The position numbers and the translations under genes are program-made. Positions 1-5,240 of a stretch of 11,984 nt of DNA are shown piece by piece. The stretch is taken from NCBI GenBank assembly GCA_043101835.1, contig JBICHM010000263.1:1-11984 (forward strand). Reading direction: 5' to 3'. The notes under the pieces were generated by a model. That model searched no databases. It was not told the DNA's origin and saw only the letters and a list, made by a program, of their open reading frames with translations. Positions within the stretch are counted from its first letter, which is position 1, and each line of letters starts with the position of its first letter. The stretch is from JBICHM01 sp043101835. GTDB taxonomy: Bacteria > Planctomycetota > Phycisphaerae > Phycisphaerales > UBA1924.

Positions 1-1249
1 AGTGGATGTCCTGCAGGCAGCCGCGCCGGTCGTCGGGGGGCGTGACGCCGAGGTCCGCCTGCATGCGCTCGTTCCACCAGGCGGGGATGTCGGCGACTTC
101 GAGGTCGCCCGCGAAGAGTTTGCGCTCGATGTCGAAGCGCAGCATGATGTGCATGCCGTAGGTGGTCTCGTCGGCCTCGACGCGGATGAAGCTGGGCACG
201 ACGCGGTTCGCGCTGCCGACGGCGTCGTCGAGGGTGATGGCGGTCATGGGCTCGCCGAAGAGCTCCTGTGCCTTCGGGAGCGCCCAGCGCCAGAACGCGC
301 GGCTTCGCCCGACCTGGTTCTCGAGCAGGCGGCTCTGGCTCTCGTGGATGCCGAGGCCGACGGCCTCGGCGAGCGGCTGGCCGAAGCGCTCGTCCTTGGG
401 CAGCTGCTGCTCGTAGACCGAGTGGCCGGTCTCGTGGATGGTCGCGAGGAGGCCCTCGAGGAAGGTGTCCTCGGTGTAGCGCGTGGTCATGCGCGTGTCG
501 CCGGGGGCGATGGGCTCGCTGAAGGGGTGCGTGCTGGTGTCGAGGCGCCCGGCCTTGTCGTCGAAGCCCAGAGCCACGGCGACGAGATTGTTGTAGACGA
601 CCTGCTGATCGACGGGCAGGCGGACATGGCGCAGCGGCTCGGGCGGCTTTGTGGATGACGAGGTGACCTTGCCAATGAACTCGCGCAAGCGCTCGCGCAG
701 GGGCGTGAAGATGTCGACGATCTCGGCGCTGGTCATCCCGGGCTCGAAGTCCTCGACGAGGGCGTCGTAGAGCACGCCTCCCTTGGGAGCGCCGTAGCAC
801 TCGGCCTTGCGCCGGTGGAGTTCGACGACGCGCTCGAGGGCGGGGCGGAACATGGCCCAGTCGCTCTTGACGCGCGCCTCGCGCCATGTGTGCATGGCGC
901 TGCTGGTGGCGCGGGTGATCTCGCCGACGAGGTCGGCGGGGAGTTTCGTCGCGCGGTCGTAGTCGCGCCGGATCTCGCGGAGGTTCGCGGCCTCGCGCGC
1001 GTCGCTCGTCACACGTTCGTCGTGCTCGCAGGAGGCGATGAGGTCGGCGAGGGCGGGGTCGGTCTTCTTCTCGTGGTGGGTGCGGGCGAGCCAGGCGAGT
1101 TGATCGGCGCGGCTGGCGGCGGCCTTGTCGGGCATCAGGACTTCCTGATCCCACGAGAGCAGGGCCTGGATGGAGGCGACCGTGCCCGCCTCGCGCAGAC
1201 GGCTGGTGAGTTCGGTGTAGGCGGTGCAGTCGGCGGCGGGGGCGTGCAT
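1..1249 (-). CDS. M32 family metallocarboxypeptidase (carboxypeptidase Taq), C-terminus cut by window edge
   Basis: This is a zinc carboxypeptidase that removes C-terminal residues from peptides in the cytoplasm. The frame is open from an ATG at 1249 to the left edge, giving 416 visible residues; the family is about 500 long, so roughly 80-90 residues are missing. The family signatures are plain. HETGH at residues 272-276 supplies two zinc-binding histidines and the general base Glu273. HESQSR begins at His302 and carries the third zinc ligand, Glu303. IRVEADE lies at 355-361, and the family motif QDIHW reaches the very edge of the window. The mostly helical N-terminal region (residues 1-250) also fits. 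The start is supported by GGGAG about 8 bases upstream. It follows the prenyltransferase-repeat gene on the same strand after 59 bases, but a separate -10-like box suggests its own promoter. Family assignment is very secure; the natural substrate is unknown. Confidence 0.96.
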   Translation of the reverse strand, partial: MHAPAADCTAYTELTSRLREAGTVASIQALLSWDQEVLMPDKAAASRADQLAWLARTHHEKKTDPALADLIASCEHDERVTSDAREAANLREIRRDYDRATKLPADLVGEITRATSSAMHTWREARVKSDWAMFRPALERVVELHRRKAECYGAPKGGVLYDALVEDFEPGMTSAEIVDIFTPLRERLREFIGKVTSSSTKPPEPLRHVRLPVDQQVVYNNLVAVALGFDDKAGRLDTSTHPFSEPIAPGDTRMTTRYTEDTFLEGLLATIHETGHSVYEQQLPKDERFGQPLAEAVGLGIHESQSRLLENQVGRSRAFWRWALPKAQELFGEPMTAITLDDAVGSANRVVPSFIRVEADETTYGMHIMLRFDIERKLFAGDLEVADIPAWWNERMQADLGVTPPDDRRGCLQDIH

Positions 1250-1258
1250 GGCGAATCT

Positions 1259-1277
1259 CCCGATCGTCTTGATCGGG
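1259..1277 (-). promoter_or_regulatory. Inverted repeat upstream of the M32 gene, 3' arm abutting its ribosome binding site
   Basis: A perfect 7-bp inverted repeat (CCCGATC, 5-base spacer, GATCGGG) sits 10 bases before the M32 start codon. On the coding strand the 3' arm runs directly into the GGGAG ribosome binding site. In a read-through transcript from the upstream gene the hairpin could hide that site or weaken transcription; as DNA it could be an operator. There is no T-run, so a classical intrinsic terminator is unlikely. The repeat is seen directly; its role is inference. Confidence 0.4.
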
Positions 1278-1279
1278 CG

Positions 1280-1285
1280 AGTCTA
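1280..1285 (-). promoter_or_regulatory. Putative -10 box (TAGACT) for the M32 gene
   Basis: On the minus strand the sequence CGGTAGACT lies about 30 bases before the M32 ATG. TAGACT matches the sigma-70 -10 consensus at four of six positions, including the key T-A and final T. No convincing -35 is seen. The same nine bases occur ahead of the dehydrogenase-like gene at 4140-4148, which raises confidence that it is a promoter element. Confidence 0.35.
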
Positions 1286-1308
1286 CCGAGTCGGACGCGC
1301 CCGGCGAC

Positions 1309-2505
1309 TCAGTTGATCGCGTGCTGCAGCGCGAGCAGCGCGTAGGAGGTGACGAGCACGGGGTCGCCCTCCATCCAGCGGTCGTGCAGGTTCTCGAAGG
1401 AGCCGTCGTCCTTCTGGAGTTCCGCGAGGCGGTCGATGAGATCGTTGGCCCAGTCGCGCGACTCCTTCGTCGAGCCGTCGGGGTGGGTCGTCTCGATGGT
1501 GGGCAGGCCCCATGCGTCGAGGGCGCGGCTGAAGGTGACGAGGTAGTAGTAGTACCCCTGCATGCCGACGCCGGGGTTCTCGGCGAGCGTGTAGTTGCGC
1601 CGGATCCAGTCGTAGGCGAGCTGCACGCGCTGGTCGTCGCGGTCGAGGTCGGCGTAGATGTAGCTCTTGAACCCGGCGTACGTCATCGAGCCGTAGGCGC
1701 GGAGGCGGCTGGCGGTGGTTCCGTCCGAGAGGGTCTCTTCGATCGTTCCGGCCTTGCTCTCGCCGACGCCGATTTCGTCGCCGTTGGGGCTGGTGGCGTA
1801 GATGAAGCCGCCCTGCTGCGAGCCCTCGGCGTAGGGCATGTCGTTGATGTCGCCGTGCATCTGCGTGCGCTCGAGGAAGACGAGGGCGCGCTGGAATGCT
1901 TCATCGTCGCAGGAGAGGCCGCTGTCGCGCAGGCCCTGGAGCATGAGGTTGAGGTTGGAGTTGTCGGGTCGGCTGCTGCCGCCGTAGCCGACGCCGCCGT
2001 AGAAGGGGTGCGAGCGGTCGACTTCGCCGGACTCGGGGTGGTCGAGCGCATCCTCGGTCCACTGGATGCCCTTGAGGAATGCCTGCGCGGGCGGGATGGC
2101 GGCCGCGGCGTCGGGGCGGTTGACGCGCGCGAGCGCCGAGAGGCACAGCGCGGTGTTGTAGTTGGCGAGCACGCGGTCGTAGATCCCGCCGTCGGGCTGG
2201 CGGAAGGAGAGCATGTATTCGACGCCTCGCGCGACGACGGGGTCGGCGGCGTCGATGTCGGGCTCCATCAGCATGCCGGTGACGACCAGGCCGGTGATGG
2301 CGGGGAACTGCGGGCCGTCGTCGCGCACGGTCCACCCACCGGTGGCGGGGTCCTGCTGGCTGCGGAGGTATTCGATCGAGTTCTCGATGAGCGTGCGCGC
2401 GGTGCGGTAGCGGGCTTCGTCGAGTGCCTCGGCGGTGGTGGCGCCAAAGCCGAGCGCGATCGGGAGCGCGGCGAGGGAGATACGGGCGGTGCGAGCGATC
2501 TGCAT
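1309..2505 (-). CDS. Secreted prenyltransferase/squalene-oxidase repeat protein (terpene-cyclase-like alpha-toroid)
   Basis: A 398-aa protein with a signal peptide at residues 1-28 (basic start, hydrophobic stretch around 10-21, likely cleavage after AEA), so it is exported. The mature part has repeated helical units typical of the alpha/alpha-toroid fold shared by squalene cyclases and complement-like proteins. QW-type segments are visible at 50-58 (ending GGW), 102-109 (QPDGG) and 364-369 (QKDDGS). The tyrosine-rich YYYYL at 318-322 also recurs in such repeats. The formal DxDD match at 288-291 (DRDD) lies between helices and is not convincing as a cyclase acid. Enzymatic activity is therefore doubtful, and a binding or scaffold role outside the membrane is as likely. 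The start at 2505 is chosen over an in-frame ATG at 2532 because AGGAGG lies 11 bases before it and the signal peptide begins there. It lies downstream of rsmE. Confidence 0.85.
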   Translation of the reverse strand: MQIARTARISLAALPIALGFGATTAEALDEARYRTARTLIENSIEYLRSQQDPATGGWTVRDDGPQFPAITGLVVTGMLMEPDIDAADPVVARGVEYMLSFRQPDGGIYDRVLANYNTALCLSALARVNRPDAAAAIPPAQAFLKGIQWTEDALDHPESGEVDRSHPFYGGVGYGGSSRPDNSNLNLMLQGLRDSGLSCDDEAFQRALVFLERTQMHGDINDMPYAEGSQQGGFIYATSPNGDEIGVGESKAGTIEETLSDGTTASRLRAYGSMTYAGFKSYIYADLDRDDQRVQLAYDWIRRNYTLAENPGVGMQGYYYYLVTFSRALDAWGLPTIETTHPDGSTKESRDWANDLIDRLAELQKDDGSFENLHDRWMEGDPVLVTSYALLALQHAIN

Positions 2506-2530
2506 GGGTGCGGTCTCCTCCTGCTTCCCC

Positions 2531-2546
2531 ATCGGGTCTCCCCGAT
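2531..2546 (-). promoter_or_regulatory. Inverted repeat (6-bp stem, GAGA loop) upstream of the prenyltransferase-repeat gene
   Basis: On the minus strand ATCGGG-GAGA-CCCGAT forms a perfect 6-bp stem with a GNRA-type tetraloop, centred 33 bases before the start codon and overlapping the predicted transcription start. The arm CCCGAT is shared with the inverted repeat ahead of the M32 gene, in the opposite order. It could be an operator or an RNA hairpin. The hexamer alone is common in this GC-rich window, so only its arrangement is informative. Confidence 0.35.
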
Positions 2547-2550
2547 CGTA
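2545..2550 (-). promoter_or_regulatory. Putative -10 box (TACGAT) for the prenyltransferase-repeat gene
   Basis: CCGGTACGAT on the minus strand gives a TANNNT hexamer matching TATAAT at four of six positions, 39 bases before the chosen ATG. This places a transcript start near 2538 and leaves a leader of about 33 bases containing the AGGAGG site. No good -35 is visible. It could allow expression apart from rsmE. Confidence 0.3.
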
Positions 2551-2579
2551 CCGGCGCAGCGCGCCGGGGCTGCCTCGCG

Positions 2580-3272
2580 TCAGCGTTGGGCGTGAGCGAG
2601 GACGATGGCCGTGGCCACCGGCGCCGCGACCTCGATACGCATGACGTGCGGCCCGAAGCGGCAGACCGACGCGCCTGCGGTGCGGGCGCGGTCGATTTCG
2701 TCGGGTCGCCAGCCGCCCTCGGGGCCGATGAGAAGACGCACGCGCGCGGCGTCGTTGCGGGCGAACTCGCCGCCCGAGGCGTCGGCGAGGACGATGCGCG
2801 TGCCGGGAGTCGGAGCGAGCCCGTCGTCGAACTCGCTCGGTGCGCCCAGCGCGAGCAGCCAGGCGCGCTGCGACTGCTTCATCGCCTCGATCGCGACGCG
2901 TTCGAGACGGTCGAGGCGCGCGTTGGTCGCCTCGGTCGCGGCGAAGGCGGTGTTCATGGGCGTCCACGAGGCGCCGCCGACCTGACTGAGCGCATCGATC
3001 ATGTCGCCGGCGCGCGGCCCCTTGGGGGGCGGCGACCAGACATCGACGGCGGGCGCGACGGGCTCGATGCGCGTGCGCTCGACGATGCGGAGGCGGAGGG
3101 TGGGGGCGACGGCGTCGACTTCGGCGAGCGCGCGCGTGCCGCGCCCGTCGAGGAGGAGGGCCTGCTCGCCGGGGCGGAGGCGGCGCGACTTGACGGCGTG
3201 GTCGCGTTCGGGCCCGCGGACCTCGATCGCGGCGCTGTCGGGGTCGAGATCGGGCAGGTGAAATGCGTGCAT
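2580..3272 (-). CDS. rsmE: 16S rRNA (uracil1498-N3)-methyltransferase RsmE
   Basis: A 230-aa SPOUT-class methyltransferase that methylates N3 of U1498 in 16S rRNA, using S-adenosylmethionine, on the 30S subunit. The C-terminal trefoil-knot region shows LLIGPEGGW (180-188) and the final knot segment with HVMRIE (209-214), and EAMKQSQR (129-136) matches the conserved EA.eQs.R helix. The N-terminal PUA-like part begins MHAFHLPDL, a typical start for the family, which is why I take the ATG at 3272 although no Shine-Dalgarno site precedes it. Length is slightly short against the usual 240-250. The usual QK.TELG and ERS signatures after the linker are replaced by ALSQVGG and AFAATE (94-114), so the substrate-facing part is divergent. 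It is divergent from the acidic membrane protein gene at 3397. RsmE is the best call. Confidence 0.9.
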   Translation of the reverse strand: MHAFHLPDLDPDSAAIEVRGPERDHAVKSRRLRPGEQALLLDGRGTRALAEVDAVAPTLRLRIVERTRIEPVAPAVDVWSPPPKGPRAGDMIDALSQVGGASWTPMNTAFAATEATNARLDRLERVAIEAMKQSQRAWLLALGAPSEFDDGLAPTPGTRIVLADASGGEFARNDAARVRLLIGPEGGWRPDEIDRARTAGASVCRFGPHVMRIEVAAPVATAIVLAHAQR

Positions 3273-3336
3273 GGTCAGAAAAACCGGTCGTGCGGCGTCG
3301 CCAGGAGGGTCGGGGCCGAGGGTCCGAGAAACCCGC

Positions 3337-3365
3337 TTGAGTCGGGGGGGCGCCCGGCCGATCAT
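3337..3365 (+). promoter_or_regulatory. Possible sigma-70 promoter for the acidic membrane protein gene
   Basis: In the 124-base divergent spacer, TTGAGT (3337-3342) and GATCAT (3360-3365) are separated by exactly 17 bases. Each matches its consensus at four positions. The predicted start near 3372 would give a leader of about 25 bases. Both boxes are imperfect, so this is tentative. I found no convincing promoter for rsmE on the other strand of the spacer. Confidence 0.25.
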
Positions 3366-3396
3366 CCGAGAGGATACGGAGCAGCAGCACCCGGCG

Positions 3397-4104
3397 ATGG
3401 CGGACACCACCACCGACAACCAGACCGAGGCGCCGCAGACCGACGCCGACTCGCTGGAGAGCGCTGTCGATGCGCTCATCGACGAGATCGAGGGCGTGTG
3501 CGAGGCGTTCGACCGCAGCCATGCGGACGATGCGCCGGTCGCGTCCGAGTCGAACACGGAGTCGGCCGGCGCGCACATGGTGCGCGAAGCTGACGAGGCG
3601 CTCGACGCGGAGGTTGATGCGCTGGTGGCCGAGAGCGTGGGGGTGGAGGAGGCCGCGGTTGCGCCCGCGCCGCGCGCGAGTGGATCGATCGACGAACTCG
3701 ATGCGGAGCTCGCCGCTGCCGCGGACGAGGAACTCGCCGGCGAGTTCGCGACGATGGACGACCTCGAGGGTGAGGCCGTCGCGCCGGAGTCGCTGGGGCC
3801 GGATCCGACGCCCGAGCCCGCGCCGGCCCCCGAGCCGGTGGCGGCGCCAGTCGAGCCGGTGAAGGAGCGCTCGCCTGCGCCGGCGGCGCAGGCCGAGCCC
3901 GCCAGCACGCCGCTGGCGGAAGCGGTGCAAGAGGCGGCGCCGGAGGCACATCGCCCGCGGCGCTCGCTGATCGAGCCGGCGCTGCGCGTGCTCGCGGCCC
4001 CGCTGGCGCGCCTGACGCCGATGCAGCGCGACACGATCGGCTGGGTGGCGCTGAACACGCTGTTTCTCGCGGCGTGTGTGTGGGTGTTCGTCCTGCTCCG
4101 GTGA
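3397..4104 (+). CDS. Acidic repeat protein with a single C-terminal transmembrane segment, function unknown
   Basis: I do not recognise the family. From the ATG at 3397 it is 235 aa. Residues 1-134 are strongly acidic and contain three imperfect amphipathic repeats rich in Asp, Glu, Ala and Leu (about 17-33, 64-82 and 97-114, pattern D..LDAE.DAL..E). Residues 135-165 are a Pro-Ala-Glu linker, and 186-189 are basic (HRPRR). A single hydrophobic helix at about 213-233 ends two residues from the C-terminus. This tail-anchored layout, with basic residues before the helix, suggests a large cytoplasmic N-terminal part held at the inner membrane. The frame is open from 3271, but the upstream part is arginine-rich and overlaps rsmE, so the later ATG is preferred; only a distant GGAG (3378-3381) precedes it. 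It could be a scaffold or cell-envelope accessory protein. That it is coding is well supported; the role is open. Confidence 0.8.
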   Translation: MADTTTDNQTEAPQTDADSLESAVDALIDEIEGVCEAFDRSHADDAPVASESNTESAGAHMVREADEALDAEVDALVAESVGVEEAAVAPAPRASGSIDELDAELAAAADEELAGEFATMDDLEGEAVAPESLGPDPTPEPAPAPEPVAAPVEPVKERSPAPAAQAEPASTPLAEAVQEAAPEAHRPRRSLIEPALRVLAAPLARLTPMQRDTIGWVALNTLFLAACVWVFVLLR

Positions 4105-4117
4105 GGGCGGCGGCGAC

Positions 4118-4132
4118 GCCGAGGGCCTCGGC
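4118..4132 (+). terminator. Short GC-rich hairpin after the acidic membrane protein gene
   Basis: GCCGAG-GGC-CTCGGC, a perfect 6-bp stem with a 3-base loop, starts 14 bases after the stop codon. No T-run follows, so if it ends transcription it would do so weakly or with Rho. It lies directly before the promoter-like box of the next gene. Confidence 0.3.
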
Positions 4133-4142
4133 CCGAGCGCGG

Positions 4143-4148
4143 TAGACT
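4143..4148 (+). promoter_or_regulatory. Putative -10 box (TAGACT) placed for leaderless expression of the dehydrogenase-like gene
   Basis: CGGTAGACT is followed by six bases and then the GTG start at 4155. A sigma-70 -10 normally starts RNA about seven bases downstream, so the transcript would begin at or next to the start codon. No Shine-Dalgarno site is present, which fits a leaderless message. No -35 match is seen. The same nonamer lies ahead of the M32 gene. Confidence 0.4.
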
Positions 4149-4154
4149 GCCGGG

Positions 4155-5177
4155 GTGAACACGCGCGTCCTGACGCTTGCGATTTTCAATGAGCGCGCCG
4201 GGTGGACGCTGCCCGAGCGGGCGCTGTCGCGCATCCGTGAGGCGGCGCCGGAGCACGTGGAAGTGCGCCTCGTGGGCACGCGTCAGCAGTTGCTCGACGC
4301 GATGCCGGAGACGGATTATCTCGCGGGGTTTCCGTTCACGGAGAGCCAGTTTCTCGAGCTCGAAGCGCCGCGCGTGCGCTGGATCCAGCTGACCGGGCGT
4401 GTGGGCGAGAGCGTCGGCAAGATGCGGGCGGTGTTGCAGAAGGGCGTGCGCGTGACGACGTCGGCGCGCGCTCGGGCGCCGCAGTGCGCGGAGCACGCGC
4501 TGATGCTGGCGCTCGCGCTCTTCCGCGGGACGCCGGCCGCGGCGCGGGCCCAGGCGGAGCACCGCTGGGCGGCCGGCGAGATGGCCGGGCGGGTTCGCGA
4601 CCTGAACGAGGCGGTGGTCGGCGTTGTGGGCAGCGGGGCCGTCGGGTGTGCGACCGCAACGCTGCTCCGTTCGCTCGGCTGCGAGACGATCATCGTGACC
4701 GGAGGCGGCGATGAGGAGGGGCTGACGCGCCCCGAGGGCATCGACACGCTGCCGCTGGAGCGCCTCGACGAGATCCTCACGCGCGTCGACGCGCTCGTGC
4801 TGGCGTGCCCGTTTCCGAATCGGCTGCATCCGATCGTGCGTCGATCGCAGTTGCAGGCGATGAAGGAGCGGTCGTTCCTGATCGATGTGAGCCGCGACGG
4901 CCTGGTCGATGAGCCGGACCTGATCCGGGCGCTGCAGCGGGAGGAAATCGCGGGCGCCGGGCTGGATGTCTTCGAGCATGCGCCGCCGGCGGCGGATTCG
5001 CCCCTGTGGACGATGCCGAGCGTGATCGTGACGCCGTCGATTTCAGCGGCGAGCCCGCGCTACTGGGACCGGGCCGGCGACCTGATCGGCGCGAATCTGC
5101 GCCGCGTCGAGAGCGAGCAGGCGCTTCTCGACGAGATGCGCCTCGAACCCGAGCCCGCGCGCGCTGGGCGGCGCTGA
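4155..5177 (+). CDS. D-2-hydroxyacid dehydrogenase-family protein with degenerate catalytic site (possible pseudoenzyme)
   Basis: A 340-aa protein starting at GTG 4155, with the fold of the D-isomer-specific 2-hydroxyacid dehydrogenases, which interconvert 2-keto and 2-hydroxy acids with NAD(P)H. The Rossmann motif G-S-G-A-V-G is at 159-164, and the family segments DVSRDGLVDEPDLIRAL (244-260) and GLDVFEHAPPAADSPLW (270-286) align without gaps to the usual pattern. Catalytic Arg247 is kept. The position of the catalytic Glu, 29 residues later, is Ala276, and the catalytic His of the TPH motif, 19 residues after that, is Ser295. The acidic residue that normally binds the NAD ribose, 18 residues after the last motif glycine, is Thr182. 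The frame is intact over its full length, so it is not a decayed gene. It may bind a ligand or nucleotide without oxidoreductase activity. Its stop is 63 bases before comEC on the same strand, so cotranscription is possible. Confidence 0.88.
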   Translation: MNTRVLTLAIFNERAGWTLPERALSRIREAAPEHVEVRLVGTRQQLLDAMPETDYLAGFPFTESQFLELEAPRVRWIQLTGRVGESVGKMRAVLQKGVRVTTSARARAPQCAEHALMLALALFRGTPAAARAQAEHRWAAGEMAGRVRDLNEAVVGVVGSGAVGCATATLLRSLGCETIIVTGGGDEEGLTRPEGIDTLPLERLDEILTRVDALVLACPFPNRLHPIVRRSQLQAMKERSFLIDVSRDGLVDEPDLIRALQREEIAGAGLDVFEHAPPAADSPLWTMPSVIVTPSISAASPRYWDRAGDLIGANLRRVESEQALLDEMRLEPEPARAGRR

Positions 5178-5240
5178 GGGCCCATCCCCTGACAAGGTGG
5201 TCGGTTTGCGGGGCGTGGGCGCCGGGTCGATGCTCGCGCA

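Noticed and set aside
2..1345. Long plus-strand open frames opposite the M32 gene (2-658 and 815-1345)
   Set aside because: They mirror the carboxypeptidase, whose zinc motifs are unmistakable, and their composition (Val, Gly, Ala, Glu rich) is the usual antisense pattern of GC-rich genes.
1632..1650. DRDD in the prenyltransferase-repeat protein as a squalene-cyclase DxDD catalytic motif
   Set aside because: It sits in a polar linker between helices rather than the motif's usual hydrophobic context, so I do not count it as catalytic.
1321..2595. 424-codon plus-strand frame opposite the prenyltransferase-repeat gene
   Set aside because: Antisense shadow. The minus-strand frame has a signal peptide, a ribosome binding site and recognisable repeats.
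2424..3593. 389-codon plus-strand frame spanning rsmE and the divergent spacer
   Set aside because: It overlaps rsmE antisense and the acidic membrane protein out of frame, and has no recognisable domain.
3273..4979. Upstream extension of the rsmE frame (open for about 1.7 kb more on the minus strand)
   Set aside because: The extension lies antisense to two plus-strand genes and has Arg/Ser/Ala-rich shadow composition. The methyltransferase begins properly at 3272.
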